Shown here: positions 10,916 through 20,526 of the stretch, piece by piece
How positions within the stretch are numbered: position 1 is the stretch's first letter
Layout: each line of letters starts with the position of its first letter
Source of the DNA: Desulfotomaculaceae bacterium
Lineage (GTDB): Bacteria > Bacillota > Desulfotomaculia > Desulfotomaculales > Pelotomaculaceae
NCBI GenBank assembly: GCA_028702695.1
Contig: JAQVOH010000004.1
Span: 24,565 to 75,032, forward strand
Length of the DNA: 50,468 nucleotides
Reading direction: 5' to 3'
Position numbers and translations under genes: made by a program
Notes under the pieces: model-generated
What the model was told of the DNA's origin: nothing
Seen by the model: only the letters and a program-made list of their open reading frames with translations
The model's database searches: none

Positions 10916-11981
10916 TTTCGGGGAAAATATCAAAATTTCGCTGTTTGGGCAGTCGCATTCCGAAGCTATCGGAGTGGTGATTGACGGCTTGCCTCCCGGC
11001 GAAGAAATAGACTTGGAACGGGTACAAAGATTTATGGCCCGCCGTGCACCCGGCAATAAAGTATTTTCTACTGCACGCCGGGAAACAGATGAGGCCAAAG
11101 TCATCTGCGGTCTTTTGGAGGGCAAGACCTGCGGCTCTCCTCTTTGCGCCGTGATTAAAAACACGGATTGCAAACCGGGGGACTATGCAGCCATATTGGA
11201 TGTACCCCGGCCTTCTCATGCCGATTATTGTGCACACATCAAATATAAAGGCGCCAACGACATCCGTGGTGGCGGCCATTTTTCCGGACGGCTTACTGCT
11301 CCAATTTGCTTTGCTGGCGCAGTTTGTCTCCAAATTCTGGAGCGTCTTGGCGTCTTTATCGGTGCGCATATTCAATCAATCGGCGAAATTGAAGACCGCC
11401 GCTTCGACCCTGTAACGGTTGATGCGACTCAGCTCACAACCGTTACCAAGAAGGCCTTTGCCGTGCTTGACGATGAGCTAGGTCAACACATGGTTGACCT
11501 CATTGAGATGGTCAAGGGTCAATCCGACTCGCTGGGTGGCGTCATTGAATGCTGCGCGATCGGGGTTCCTGTCGGAGTCGGAGAACCCATGTTCAGCGGC
11601 CTGGAAAACAGACTGGCAGCAGCCGCCTTCGCCATTCCGGCCGTCAAAGGAGTGGAATTTGGCGCTGGGTTCGCTTCAGCAAAGCTGCGTGGCTCACAAA
11701 ATAATGATGAATTTTACTATGATCACAAAGGCCAGGTGAAAACAAAGACCAATCATCATGGCGGCATTTTGGGCGGCATCGCCTCGGGGATGCCTTTGCT
11801 GATGAACGTCGCTTTTAAGCCTACGCCATCAATTGCCATGCAACAAAATTCCATCAGTCTTTCCAAAAAAACCAATACCACGATTTCCATTAAAGGAAGA
11901 CACGATCCTTGTATCGTGCCACGTGCAGTTCCCTGTGTAGAAGCAACAATGGCAATCTCTTTGCTTGACCTGATGGTTTAA
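10905..11981 (+). CDS. aroC: Chorismate synthase
   Basis: Makes chorismate from EPSP with reduced FMN. The 358-residue product starts MSFNFGENIKISLFGQSHSE, with GQSHSEAIG as the N-terminal signature, RRAPGNKVFSTARRE as the arginine-rich substrate region, GGGHFSGRLTA, and HHGGILGGIASGMPL as the FMN-binding signature. GGAGGG stands seven bases before the ATG at 10905; longer in-frame starts lie inside aroA. The short overlap with aroA implies translational coupling. Confidence 0.96.
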   Translation: MSFNFGENIKISLFGQSHSEAIGVVIDGLPPGEEIDLERVQRFMARRAPGNKVFSTARRETDEAKVICGLLEGKTCGSPLCAVIKNTDCKPGDYAAILDVPRPSHADYCAHIKYKGANDIRGGGHFSGRLTAPICFAGAVCLQILERLGVFIGAHIQSIGEIEDRRFDPVTVDATQLTTVTKKAFAVLDDELGQHMVDLIEMVKGQSDSLGGVIECCAIGVPVGVGEPMFSGLENRLAAAAFAIPAVKGVEFGAGFASAKLRGSQNNDEFYYDHKGQVKTKTNHHGGILGGIASGMPLLMNVAFKPTPSIAMQQNSISLSKKTNTTISIKGRHDPCIVPRAVPCVEATMAISLLDLMV

Positions 11982-12002
11982 AACATGTTGGGAGGCCAAA
12001 GA

Positions 12003-13145
12003 ATGGATATCAAAGCACTGAGAGAAGAACTCAATCAAATTGATTTAGAGTTGCTTCAATTGTTTACTAAACGGATGGATACAGTCGCTAGCATTTCAAA
12101 GTATAAAATACAAAATAATTTGCCTGTTTTAGATCATGAGCGGGAACGTGAGGTTTTAAACCGCGCTGCAGAAATCTCCGGAGAGAAAATGGAAACATAT
12201 GCAAAGAGGCTGTTTAATACCTTGTTCGACCTGAGCAAAAGCTATCAAAATCAGCTTATCTCGCACAACTCTGAGCTTGCCCGAGACATTAAAGCAGCGA
12301 CCTGTGAGCTGACCAGGCAATTTCCTTCAAAAGCAAATATTGCCTGCCAGGGAACAGAGGGTTCCTATTCCCAACAAGCCTGCGAAAAACTTTTTTCACT
12401 GCCAAATCCGATGTTTTTTAACGATTTCGACTCTGTTTTCCAAGCAGTAGAAAAAGGTATGTGCGATTACGGTTTATTACCGGTTGAAAATAGTTTGGCA
12501 GGTACGGTTATCACCGTATATGACTTGATGGAGAAACATAAATTTCACATTGTGCGTAGTATTAGACTGAGAATAAATCACACCTTGCTCGCCAAAAAAA
12601 GCGTATTTTTTGATGATATTAAGGAAATTGTTTCGCATGAACAGGCCATCGGCCAATGCAGCGAATTCTTGAAAGCTCACTCACAAATCAAGGTTACCGT
12701 GTTCAGCAACACGGCAGCCGCAGCAAAATATGTCGCTGAGTCAAACCGCTGTGATCTTGCTGCGATATCATCTGAGACCTGTGCAGAGCTTTATAACCTT
12801 GACATTTTGAAAGACAACATCCAAAACCGGGATAACAACTATACCCGTTTTATCTGTATCTCCAAAGAAATGAGAATCTATCCCGGAGCAAACAAAATCA
12901 GCATTTTGCTCTCGCTCCCCCATAAGCCGGGCTCGCTTTGCACACTGCTTTCAAAATTTTCATCGCTCGGGTTCAATCTGACCAAGCTTGAAAGCCGTCC
13001 GATTATCGGAAAGGATTTTGAGTTCATGTTTTACTTCGATTTCGATGCTTCCATTTACTTGACCGAAACAGTGCATTTGCTATGTGAGCTGGAAAACAGT
13101 CTGGGTAAATTTATTTTCTTGGGAAGTTACAGCGAAATATTTTAG
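12003..13145 (+). CDS. pheA: Bifunctional chorismate mutase / prephenate dehydratase (P-protein)
   Basis: Converts chorismate to prephenate and prephenate to phenylpyruvate, committing flux to phenylalanine. The 380 residues divide into an AroQ-type chorismate mutase helix domain (about 1-85: LREELNQIDLELLQLFTKR), a prephenate dehydratase domain (about 115-295: CQGTEGSYSQQAC, LLPVENSLAGTV, NYTRFICIS) and a C-terminal ACT domain with GSLCTLLSKF and the Phe-binding ESRP motif. Start chosen at the ATG after GGGAGG. Because it also supplies prephenate, this mutase may serve TyrA, which has no mutase domain. Feedback by Phe through the ACT domain is expected from the family. Confidence 0.95.
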   Translation: MDIKALREELNQIDLELLQLFTKRMDTVASISKYKIQNNLPVLDHEREREVLNRAAEISGEKMETYAKRLFNTLFDLSKSYQNQLISHNSELARDIKAATCELTRQFPSKANIACQGTEGSYSQQACEKLFSLPNPMFFNDFDSVFQAVEKGMCDYGLLPVENSLAGTVITVYDLMEKHKFHIVRSIRLRINHTLLAKKSVFFDDIKEIVSHEQAIGQCSEFLKAHSQIKVTVFSNTAAAAKYVAESNRCDLAAISSETCAELYNLDILKDNIQNRDNNYTRFICISKEMRIYPGANKISILLSLPHKPGSLCTLLSKFSSLGFNLTKLESRPIIGKDFEFMFYFDFDASIYLTETVHLLCELENSLGKFIFLGSYSEIF

Positions 13146-13183
13146 GAAGTTAGGTTGATAGAGATAAATGAGGAGATAACTTC

Positions 13184-14032
13184 ATGATGCAAAGCTATAA
13201 ATATGCTGTTCTTGGCAATCCAATAGAGCACTCGCTTTCTCCAGTATTGCATGAAGCAGGATATCGCGCGATCGGTTTAGATGCTTCATATGAGCGGATC
13301 AAGGTGACGAAAGAAACGCTGCCTGCGACAGTTCAAAATCTAGTGGAGCAAAAGTTTAATGGTTGGAATGTAACCTATCCTCTCAAAGGCGAAATCATTC
13401 AATACCTTGATGAAATAGATCCCAGGGCGAGACTTTTAGGGGCGGTGAACACTGTCAAAGTATCCGGGAAGCGACTTCTGGGTTATAATACCGACGGCCC
13501 TGGGCTTATCCGGGGTTTAACCAGCCAGGGTTTTTCGACAAAAGATAAAAAGGTAACGATTTTTGGGGCTGGCGGGGCAGCGAAAGCGGTAGCTTTAGCC
13601 TTGGCAGAGACTGGCGCCAAAGTGACAGTTATTAACCGTAGCTTTGAGAAAGCTCAGAATCTAGTCGAGCTTTTGTTAGCTCAAGGCTATGAGGCAGCAA
13701 CGCTAGCTATTGGGCAAACCACGGGTAATAGGCTGCTTACCCAATGTCTGGCAGGCACAGACATTGTCGTGCAAGCTACTTCAGTTGGTTTAGAAAAGGA
13801 AAAATACCCATACCCACTGCATGGACTGAGAGCCGGTACAGTAGCTATTGATCTGATTTATAATCCTCCAAAAACAGATTTTATGATTAAATCTCATCTT
13901 CAAGGTTGTGAAGTTTTGAATGGGCTAAGCATGTTGCTCTATCAGGGAGTCCTGGCATGGGAGATCTGGTTGGATGCTTGCGCCCCTGTTTCAGAAATGA
14001 AAACAGCTTTATACCAAAGCTCTATCCCTTAA
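13184..14032 (+). CDS. aroE: Shikimate dehydrogenase
   Basis: NADPH-dependent reduction of 3-dehydroshikimate to shikimate. The 282 residues contain the substrate motif NPIEHSLSP, the catalytic lysine in NVTYPLKGEII, NTDGPGL, and the NADP-binding GAGGAAKAVALAL. GAGGAG lies before adjacent ATGs at 13184 and 13187. It is the last gene of the operon. No dehydroquinase (aroD/aroQ) or shikimate kinase (aroK) follows; the next gene is convergent hisI. Confidence 0.94.
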   Translation: MMQSYKYAVLGNPIEHSLSPVLHEAGYRAIGLDASYERIKVTKETLPATVQNLVEQKFNGWNVTYPLKGEIIQYLDEIDPRARLLGAVNTVKVSGKRLLGYNTDGPGLIRGLTSQGFSTKDKKVTIFGAGGAAKAVALALAETGAKVTVINRSFEKAQNLVELLLAQGYEAATLAIGQTTGNRLLTQCLAGTDIVVQATSVGLEKEKYPYPLHGLRAGTVAIDLIYNPPKTDFMIKSHLQGCEVLNGLSMLLYQGVLAWEIWLDACAPVSEMKTALYQSSIP

Positions 14033-14114
14033 TACTGAAGAAAGGCATTGAAATTGAAACCGCAGCACGCTCACACCAACATTTGCCGGGGCATTGCTCA
14101 GTATGCGAACCCTG

Positions 14115-14519
14115 CTATTTCTTGCCGTAAACCTGATCCGGGTCGAACATTTTTTCCCCAACTACTGTTACATTACCGTCCTGCTCTACCCGGTAGTGGA
14201 AGCAGGTGAGATAGCCCTCGTGACAGGCGGCGCCCTTTTGTTCCACTTTCACCAGCAAGGTATCCTGGTCGCAATCGTACAAAATTTCCTGCACCCTCTG
14301 GACGTTGCCCGAGGTTTCCCCCTTGTGCCAGAATTCCTGTCGGCTCCTGCTCCAAAACCAGGTCTCCCCTGTGGCCAGGGTCTTGGCAACCGCTTCACTG
14401 TTCATATAGGCCATCATTAAGACCACTCCGGTGGCTGTATCCTGGACAATGGCTGGAATCAGTCCAGCCTGGTCGTATTTTAAGTTACTTACGTCAAATG
14501 ACAATCTATATTCCTCCAT
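14115..14519 (-). CDS. hisI: Phosphoribosyl-AMP cyclohydrolase HisI
   Basis: Hydrolyses the adenine ring of phosphoribosyl-AMP in histidine synthesis, using Zn and Mg. The 134-residue product starts [16 protein letters not shown] and shows [39 protein letters not shown] and the zinc-binding [15 protein letters not shown]...CHEGYLTCF. It is monofunctional: the HisE pyrophosphohydrolase domain fused in many bacteria is absent. The upstream ribosome site is weak. It is the last gene of the his cluster, convergent with aroE. Confidence 0.93.
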   Translation of the reverse strand: MEEYRLSFDVSNLKYDQAGLIPAIVQDTATGVVLMMAYMNSEAVAKTLATGETWFWSRSRQEFWHKGETSGNVQRVQEILYDCDQDTLLVKVEQKGAACHEGYLTCFHYRVEQDGNVTVVGEKMFDPDQVYGKK

Positions 14520-14592
14520 TGCAATAGAAATTTTGTACCTATAGTTCATATATTCTGGGTGTAGGTATCTACCATTTACCCACATCTTACGT

Positions 14593-15351
14593 CTAGATCC
14601 GCACGGGGATGCTGTGGGAATGCAGGTATTGCTTGGTTTCCCAGATGGAATACTCGCCAAAATGGAAAATTGAAGCGGCCAGGGCAGCGTCGGCTTCCCC
14701 TTCGGTCAACCCTGCGGCTACATGTTCCAGGTTGCCAACCCCGCCTGAGGCGATAACCGGGATATTCAGCGCCCTGACAATGGTCCTGGTCAGGGGCAGG
14801 TCATAACCGTCCTTGGTCCCATCCCGGTCCATGCTGGTTAGCATGATTTCCCCGGCGCCCAGCGCTTCCACCTGCCGGGCCCAGGCCACGGCATCAATGC
14901 CGGTTGGCGTACGACCGCCATGTATGTAAACTTCCCAGCTTGCTGGCCCACACTGCCGCGCGTCGATAGCTACCACGATGCACTGACTGCCGAACCGGGA
15001 GGCAGCTTCGGCTACTAATTCGGGTTTTTTGACCGCTGCCGTATTCATCGAGACCTTGTCGGCTCCGGCACTGAGCATGGACCGGATATCCTCCAGGGAC
15101 CTAATCCCGCCTCCGACAGTGAAAGGAATAAAAACCTCCCCGGCGGTGCGGTAAACCATGTCCAGGGTAGTCTTCCGCCCATCAGAGGAAGCGGTGATGT
15201 CGAGGAAGATCAGTTCATCAGCCCCTTCACGGTCGTAAAAAGCAGCAAGCTCGACGGGATCACCTGCATCCCGAAGGTTGACGAAATTGGTACCTTTAAC
15301 CACCCTGCCTCCGGTGACATCCAGACAGGGGATGATCCTTTTGAGAAGCAT
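14593..15351 (-). CDS. hisF: Imidazole glycerol phosphate synthase, cyclase subunit HisF
   Basis: With HisH converts PRFAR and ammonia into imidazole glycerol phosphate and AICAR; the AICAR joins purine synthesis at PurH, encoded in the neighbouring cluster. The 252-residue TIM barrel starts [12 protein letters not shown], then [20 protein letters not shown], the phosphate-binding VGGGIRS and SGGVGN, and catalytic aspartates in CLDV and [13 protein letters not shown]. Start at the ATG four bases after the hisA stop. Confidence 0.96.
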   Translation of the reverse strand: MLLKRIIPCLDVTGGRVVKGTNFVNLRDAGDPVELAAFYDREGADELIFLDITASSDGRKTTLDMVYRTAGEVFIPFTVGGGIRSLEDIRSMLSAGADKVSMNTAAVKKPELVAEAASRFGSQCIVVAIDARQCGPASWEVYIHGGRTPTGIDAVAWARQVEALGAGEIMLTSMDRDGTKDGYDLPLTRTIVRALNIPVIASGGVGNLEHVAAGLTEGEADAALAASIFHFGEYSIWETKQYLHSHSIPVRI

Positions 15352-15355
15352 TGTT

Positions 15356-16093
15356 CTACCCCACTTCCTCACCGGCAGCTACGGCCAGGGCCCGCCTTAA
15401 GTCAATAGCCCCGGAGTAAAGGGCTTTGCCCATAATCGCTGCATCAACACCCAGGTGCTCCATATCTCTAATTGCCCTCAGGTCGTCCAGAGTGGCAACA
15501 CCACCGGAGGCGACCACCTTTAAACCAGTTTTTTTCGCCAACTGTCCGGTTGCCTCGAGGTTGGGTCCCTGCAGCCTTCCATCCCGCCTGATATCGGTAA
15601 AAACCACTCTTTTGACACCCAAATTTTTCATCTCCAGGGCAAGTTCAACCGTTCCTTTTTCTGCCGTCAACCCCCAACCTTCAATAGCCACCTGCCCATT
15701 GCGCCCGTCGATACCCACCAGGACGGCTTCTCCGTATCTACTGCAGGCCTCTGCTACCAGCTCCGGGTTCAGGATGGCGACCGTACCCAGGATGACCCGG
15801 GCTACGCCCAAGCCCAAAAGGCTTTCGATCGTCTCCATACTGCGAATGCCCCCTCCTACCTGGACGGGAATTTCAACGGCGGCCAGAATCTCCTTTAACA
15901 CGTCAAGGTTTTTGGGAGCCCCGGCAAAAGCTCCGTCTAAGTCCACTACGTGCAGCATGCGGGCGCCCTGGAGCTGCCAGAGGGCAGCCATCGCGGCCGG
16001 CTCATCTGAATAAACAGTTTCCTTATCGAGTCGTCCCTCCACCAGGCGAACGCACTTCCCTTCCCGCAGGTCAATAGCTGGGATCAGCAACAT
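15356..16093 (-). CDS. hisA: ProFAR isomerase HisA
   Basis: Isomerises N'-formimino phosphoribosyl AICAR ribonucleotide to PRFAR. A 245-residue barrel beginning [20 protein letters not shown], with the catalytic aspartate in [30 protein letters not shown] and [11 protein letters not shown]. Overlaps the end of hisH by 10 bases. Confidence 0.96.
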   Translation of the reverse strand: MLLIPAIDLREGKCVRLVEGRLDKETVYSDEPAAMAALWQLQGARMLHVVDLDGAFAGAPKNLDVLKEILAAVEIPVQVGGGIRSMETIESLLGLGVARVILGTVAILNPELVAEACSRYGEAVLVGIDGRNGQVAIEGWGLTAEKGTVELALEMKNLGVKRVVFTDIRRDGRLQGPNLEATGQLAKKTGLKVVASGGVATLDDLRAIRDMEHLGVDAAIMGKALYSGAIDLRRALAVAAGEEVG

Positions 16094-16698
16094 TTTTCAA
16101 CCATCCTCCCGAAATTTTCTAGGATCTTAAGGCCCATCCCGCTACTTTTTTCGGGGTGAAACTGGATCCCGTAAACGTTTTTCCTCCCCACAATGGAAGC
16201 AAAGTGAACCCCGTATTCGGTCCTGGTCAAGACAACATCTTGCTCCTCCGGATCGACATAATAGGAGTGCACAAAGTAGAAGGAAGAAGCTTGGGGCACT
16301 CCCTCAAGAAGCGGGTCGGGTCGCTGGATTTCGGCCTGGTTCCACCCCATGTGGGGCACCTTCAGCCCGCCCGGCAGGCGTCGGACCCGACCCCGGAAAA
16401 TTCCCAACCCCCTGGTCAAACCCCATTCCTCACTGGCGTCAAAGAGCAGTTGCTGCCCCAGACAGATACCCAAAAAGGGTTTCCCGGCTTCAACCGCCCG
16501 GTGGACGGCTTCGTCCATCCCTGACGAACGCAAATTAGTCATAGCGTCGGCAAAGGCCCCCACTCCAGGCAAGACCACCCCGCGGGCCTGGAGCACCTGT
16601 TCCGGTTTTCCGACCACGTTAGCTTCAACGCCCATTTTTTCAAAGCCCTTCTGGACGCTCCTTAAGTTTCCCATCCCGTAATCAATAATAGCAATCAT
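16084..16698 (-). CDS. hisH: Imidazole glycerol phosphate synthase, glutaminase subunit HisH
   Basis: Hydrolyses glutamine and channels ammonia to HisF. The 204-residue class I amidotransferase starts MIAIIDYGMGNLRSVQKGF and carries the oxyanion region LPGVGAFADAM, the nucleophile elbow GICLGQQLLF with the catalytic cysteine, and the His-x-Glu of the triad in QFHPEKS. AGGGGGAAACC precedes the ATG at 16698; a longer in-frame extension upstream lacks homology. Confidence 0.96.
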   Translation of the reverse strand: MIAIIDYGMGNLRSVQKGFEKMGVEANVVGKPEQVLQARGVVLPGVGAFADAMTNLRSSGMDEAVHRAVEAGKPFLGICLGQQLLFDASEEWGLTRGLGIFRGRVRRLPGGLKVPHMGWNQAEIQRPDPLLEGVPQASSFYFVHSYYVDPEEQDVVLTRTEYGVHFASIVGRKNVYGIQFHPEKSSGMGLKILENFGRMVEKCC

Positions 16699-16851
16699 GG
16701 TTTCCCCCTGCAATTCTTCCCGGTAGAGGACACAGAAATATAAGACCTTAACCAATCGAAAATGGCGGTCATACTAGATCCATTGCGGCCAAGCATTTTT
16801 ATTTCATAATACCCTGATTAACGACACTTTTATGTCTTGGGGCAATCCGTA

Positions 16852-17439
16852 TTAAAGCGCGCCCTTGGTAGAGGGAATGCCCCCACCGACATAGGCTGTG
16901 GCGTCCTTTAGAACACGTGCCAAACCCTTGAAAATAGCCTCAATGATGTGGTGGGTGTTGGTCCCGGCCAGCAGGCGGATATGCAGGGTGAATTCACCAC
17001 TGACGGTCAGAGCCCTAAAAAACTCCTGCACCAGCTCGGTTTCAAATTCCCCTACCCGCGCCGCAGGCATAGGTGCGTCAAAGACCAGAAAACCACGACC
17101 TGAAAGGTCCACGGCAACCATGGCCAGCGCCTCATCCATGGGGATTATGGCATGCCCGAAGCGGTTTATGCCATATTTTTCGCCCAGAGCCCGCTTGATA
17201 GCCAAACCCAGACACAGACCCACATCCTCAACGGTATGATGGCCGTCTACCGCCAGGTCCCCACGTGCGGTCAACTCCATGTTGAAAGATGAGTGCTTGC
17301 AGAAAAGCTCCAGCATGTGGTCAAAGAACGGCTGTCCCGTCTTGACGAAGTAAACCCCTTCGCCGTCCAGGCTAAAAGTAACGTTGACTTCTGTTTCCAG
17401 TGTTTTGCGGTTGACTAAACTCTCGCGTGGTTCTGACAT
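16852..17439 (-). CDS. hisB: Imidazoleglycerol-phosphate dehydratase HisB
   Basis: Dehydrates imidazole glycerol phosphate to imidazole acetol phosphate. The 195 residues have the metal-binding motifs FDHMLELFCKHS, DGHHTVEDVG and GTNTHHIIEA typical of the manganese-dependent enzyme. Monofunctional: the HisN phosphatase domain seen in enterics is absent, as in other Firmicutes. About 150 bases separate it from hisH. Confidence 0.96.
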   Translation of the reverse strand: MSEPRESLVNRKTLETEVNVTFSLDGEGVYFVKTGQPFFDHMLELFCKHSSFNMELTARGDLAVDGHHTVEDVGLCLGLAIKRALGEKYGINRFGHAIIPMDEALAMVAVDLSGRGFLVFDAPMPAARVGEFETELVQEFFRALTVSGEFTLHIRLLAGTNTHHIIEAIFKGLARVLKDATAYVGGGIPSTKGAL

Positions 17440-17512
17440 TTAAATCACCCCTTTATGTTATTTACAGCCCCTTTATGGAAAAATTTCATTATGTTCATAT
17501 TAATTAAGCGAA

Positions 17513-18583
17513 TCATGCCAGGATTTCCCGCATACTGGCAAGGAAGGTTGTGTTCTCCTCTGACGTACCCACGGAAACCCTGAGACAACGTGAAAGACTT
17601 GGACTGTCCACACTGCGCACCAGAACACCTCGCTCAAGCAGTCCCTGATAAACTTGGGCCGCCGGCAGGGCAGTCCTGAATAAAATAAAGTTGGCCTCGG
17701 TGGGAAAGGTCTCCACGCCCTGAACAGCCGAAAGCTCGGCGAACAAGCGGTCTCTTTCCTTTAAGATAGTCCCGACCCTTTCCCGGAAAGGAGCGAGGTT
17801 TTCCATGACCACCCTGGCGGCAATCTGGGAAAAGGCGTTTAAATTAAAAGGTTGTTTTACCCTTAATAACTCATTAATAATGGAAGCTCCGGCCAAGAGG
17901 TAACCCACCCTCAACCCGGCCAGGCCAAAGGCCTTGGAAAAAGTCTTAAGTATAATTAAATTTGGATAGCTCTCCAAAAGTGGTACACAGGACTCCCCGC
18001 CAAACTCCCCGTAAGCCTCGTCAACTACCACCAACGCGCTGGTGTTTCCCAGGATAGCCTCAATCTCACACCGTGGTGTGGCTGTCCCGGTCGGGTTGTT
18101 CGGGGTGCAGATCACAACCAGTTTTACCCCCGGCTCAGCCGCAGCCTTTTGCATCTCCGCCACGTCAAGGTGGAAGTCACTTAGCCGGGGAACGTCCAGC
18201 CTGGTCGAGGAGGCAATTTGGCCCTGTATCCCGTACATCACAAAGGAAGGGGAGGCCACGACAAACTTTGCCCCGGTACCGAAAGTCAGCATCAAGTCCA
18301 GAATAAGCTCATCTGAACCATTGCCCAGCATGATGTTTTCCGGACTTACCCCGGTGTAAGCAGCCAGGCTCTCCCGCAATTGCACGGCCATTGGATCGGG
18401 GTAGCGGTTGAAGCCGGACGATGCCGTTTCCCGGTAAATCTTCTCCATTACTTCTTTCGGAAACGGGTAAGGGTTTTCATTGGCATCAAGTTTAAGCACC
18501 GACGGGTAGTAAGGAGCATGATAGGGAAGCAGACCTTTCAATTCTTCCCTTACCAGGGATGCTGCGTTAAATATAGTAGTCAT
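17513..18583 (-). CDS. hisC: Histidinol-phosphate aminotransferase HisC
   Basis: PLP enzyme transferring the amino group of glutamate to imidazole acetol phosphate. The 356-residue fold type I aminotransferase shows [35 protein letters not shown] and the PLP lysine in [15 protein letters not shown]. The ATG at 18583 is one base from the hisD stop. Such enzymes sometimes also transaminate aromatic keto acids. No dedicated Tyr/Phe aminotransferase accompanies the aro operon, so HisC could contribute there (inference). Confidence 0.95.
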   Translation of the reverse strand: MTTIFNAASLVREELKGLLPYHAPYYPSVLKLDANENPYPFPKEVMEKIYRETASSGFNRYPDPMAVQLRESLAAYTGVSPENIMLGNGSDELILDLMLTFGTGAKFVVASPSFVMYGIQGQIASSTRLDVPRLSDFHLDVAEMQKAAAEPGVKLVVICTPNNPTGTATPRCEIEAILGNTSALVVVDEAYGEFGGESCVPLLESYPNLIILKTFSKAFGLAGLRVGYLLAGASIINELLRVKQPFNLNAFSQIAARVVMENLAPFRERVGTILKERDRLFAELSAVQGVETFPTEANFILFRTALPAAQVYQGLLERGVLVRSVDSPSLSRCLRVSVGTSEENTTFLASMREILA

Positions 18584-18584
18584 T

Positions 18585-19910
18585 CTATGAGCAGTCTCCT
18601 TTCCCTCTTTCTTTCGAACAATTTTTCAACCTGATCCTTACCGCGTTGGCATGGGCGGAGAATCCTTCCACACCGGCGAGATTGATCACATCAGCCCCAA
18701 CCTGTTCCAGGGCCGGACCATTATAGGCAATCAAGCTGGTCCTTTTCATAAAAGCATCGACACCCAGAGGAGAGTAAAACCTTGCCGTACCACCTGTCGG
18801 CAGAATATGGTTGGGGCCGGCCAGGTAATCACCCACCGGCTCGGGTGAGTAATGCCCCAGGAAAACAGCGCCAGCATTTTCTACCCTGAAAAGCCAGCGA
18901 AAGGGTTCGGCCAGCATTAATTCCAGGTGTTCCGGCGCAGCCTGGTTGGCCAGTTCAAAAGCCTGGTCAATATCACCCGTAATCACAATCGCCCCATAGC
19001 CAGCCAGGGAACGCTTGATGATTTCGCAGCGTTCAAGCTTGGCGGCCTGACTGGCAACCTGCTCCTGGACCTGGCCTGCCAGTTCACGGCATGGGGTCAG
19101 CAGCATGGCAGAGGCCATTTCATCGTGTTCCGCCTGTGATAGCAGGTCCGCGGCGATAAAAGCGGGATCCGCCGTTTCATCGGCAATAATCAGCACCTCG
19201 CTGGGCCCGGCCAGCATATCAATGTCCACCTGGCCATAGACCTGCTGCTTGGCCAATGTGACGTAAATGCTGCCGGGGCCGGTGATCTTGTCAACTCTCG
19301 GGATGGACGCCGTACCATAAGCCAGGGCTGCCACTGCCTGGGCGCCACCGGCTTTGTAGATTTCAGTTACGCCCACCTCGGCGGCAGCCACCAGAGTGTA
19401 AGGGCTCAGGGAACCATCGACAGCCGGGGGTGTAATCATGGCAATCTCCCGCACTCCGGCAACCTTGGCCGGTATTGCATTCATCAGCACCGAGGAAGGG
19501 TAGGAGGCCTTACCGCCTGGTACGTAAATCCCGACCCGGCGCAACGGCCTGACCAACTGCCCCAGAATAGCCCCATTTTCATCCGTTTTGAACCAGGAAT
19601 TGGCCTGCTGTTTTTGGTGGTAGTCGGTAATGTTTTTGATGGCCAGGCGGAGCGAACCCAGATAGTTTTCCTCCACCAGGCCGTATGCAGCCTTAATTTC
19701 TTCACCGGTAACCCTGAGCTGGTCCGGTCGCAGTTCAGGCCCGCCAAAGCGGGCCGTAAACGCACAGACTGCCTCATCGCCACCGCCCCGAACAGCAGCC
19801 AGGATCTCTGCGACTAAAGCCCCTGTTTCGCTTTGGTCAAGGGCTTTTCTGTGCACTATTTTTTCGAGAACCAGTTCATCAGTTTCAAAAATTTTAATCA
19901 ATGGTTCCAA
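18585..19910 (-). CDS. hisD: Histidinol dehydrogenase HisD
   Basis: Zinc- and NAD-dependent four-electron oxidation of histidinol to histidine. The 441 residues have [58 protein letters not shown], the catalytic [14 protein letters not shown], and [12 protein letters not shown]. It starts with TTG at 19910 after a GGGAGTG site. It follows yerC by 147 bases; hisZ and hisG, which usually precede hisD in this group, are not there. Confidence 0.95.
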   Translation of the reverse strand: MEPLIKIFETDELVLEKIVHRKALDQSETGALVAEILAAVRGGGDEAVCAFTARFGGPELRPDQLRVTGEEIKAAYGLVEENYLGSLRLAIKNITDYHQKQQANSWFKTDENGAILGQLVRPLRRVGIYVPGGKASYPSSVLMNAIPAKVAGVREIAMITPPAVDGSLSPYTLVAAAEVGVTEIYKAGGAQAVAALAYGTASIPRVDKITGPGSIYVTLAKQQVYGQVDIDMLAGPSEVLIIADETADPAFIAADLLSQAEHDEMASAMLLTPCRELAGQVQEQVASQAAKLERCEIIKRSLAGYGAIVITGDIDQAFELANQAAPEHLELMLAEPFRWLFRVENAGAVFLGHYSPEPVGDYLAGPNHILPTGGTARFYSPLGVDAFMKRTSLIAYNGPALEQVGADVINLAGVEGFSAHANAVRIRLKNCSKERGKGDCS

Positions 19911-20023
19911 CTTTTTTCACTCCCAGATAAAAAGCACATATTTTAATGGCCTACAAAAAGGCCACTATCTTGTTAAAACAATCAGCATACATGATCGATC
20001 CCTTTAACTGCTTCATCGTGCAA

Positions 20024-20041
20024 GTGCGATTGAAATCGCAC
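20024..20041. promoter_or_regulatory. 18-bp palindrome between yerC and hisD
   Basis: GTGCGATT and AATCGCAC are perfect inverted arms separated by GA. It lies 16 bases beyond the yerC stop and about 115 bases before hisD, without a T tract. It could be an operator for the adjacent YerC-type regulator or a processing hairpin; neither is proven. Confidence 0.4.
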
Positions 20042-20057
20042 CTAACCAATGCTCCAA

Positions 20058-20363
20058 TCAGACTTCGCCGGAGGTTGAGGCAATTCTTTCCAGAATCAGT
20101 TTATAACCGTCCGCACCGTAGTTGAGGGATCTTTTGACCCTGCTGATAGTGGCCGTACTGGCCCCGGTGTAGCTGGCTATATCACCGTAAGTATGGTTAT
20201 CCTGCAGCATTTTGGCAACTTCCAGCCGCTGGGCCAACGACCTGAGTTCTGCCACCGTGCAAACATCTTCGAAAAATTGATAACATTCATCCGTGCTTTG
20301 TAAAAGCAGCACTGCCTCAAAAAGCCTGTCCAAAAGCTCGTCTTTAAGTCTTCCTGAGTACAC
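20058..20363 (-). CDS. yerC: YerC/HisR-type TrpR-like regulator
   Basis: A 101-residue helical DNA-binding protein of the TrpR-like YerC/YecD family. The helix-turn-helix is visible as LAQRLEVAKMLQDNHTYGDI then SYTGASTATISRVKRSLNYG. In Gram-positive bacteria this family has been linked to control of histidine genes (HisR), and its place as first gene before hisD supports that role here. Starts at a GTG (20363) after AAGGGGGTGG. Probably co-transcribed with the his genes and self-regulating. Confidence 0.88.
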   Translation of the reverse strand: MYSGRLKDELLDRLFEAVLLLQSTDECYQFFEDVCTVAELRSLAQRLEVAKMLQDNHTYGDIASYTGASTATISRVKRSLNYGADGYKLILERIASTSGEV

Positions 20364-20401
20364 AGGTCCACCCCCTTGGGTCAGTAATCTGTTGCTTTAC
20401 C

Positions 20402-20430
20402 ATTTTAATACGTTAAAGAGGAAAAATCAA
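20402..20430 (-). promoter_or_regulatory. Promoter of yerC-his operon
   Basis: On the minus strand TTGATT (20430-20425), 17 bases, TAAAAT (20407-20402), about 40 bases before the yerC GTG. The -35 box abuts the inverted-repeat element at 20431-20513. No T-box or His leader peptide was seen. Confidence 0.5.
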
Positions 20431-20513
20431 GACAAAAAAGGCACTTTTGGTTAACCAACGAGTAGGAATTGCCACCTGAGACGCAGATAGGTTTCCGGGG
20501 TGCCATTTTTGTC
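20431..20513. terminator. 83-base inverted-repeat element, probable terminator after purD
   Basis: The ends GACAAAAAAGGCAC and GTGCCATTTTTGTC are inverted copies with one mismatch, so either strand gives a G-C stem followed by a T run: a bidirectional terminator shape. Inside on the minus strand lie a smaller hairpin (ACCT...AGGT) and the perfect palindrome TTGGTTAACCAA, giving a potential three-way junction. It separates purD from the yerC promoter. Confidence 0.6.
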
Positions 20514-20526
20514 GAATTATTAACAA

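Noticed and set aside
14520-14592. Hairpin TGGGT...ACCCA between hisF and hisI
   Set aside because: Stem is interrupted by a five-base bulge, single copy seen, no T run or conserved motif.
15426-16013. 195-codon plus-strand frame in hisA
   Set aside because: Serine/proline-rich shadow of hisA on the opposite strand.
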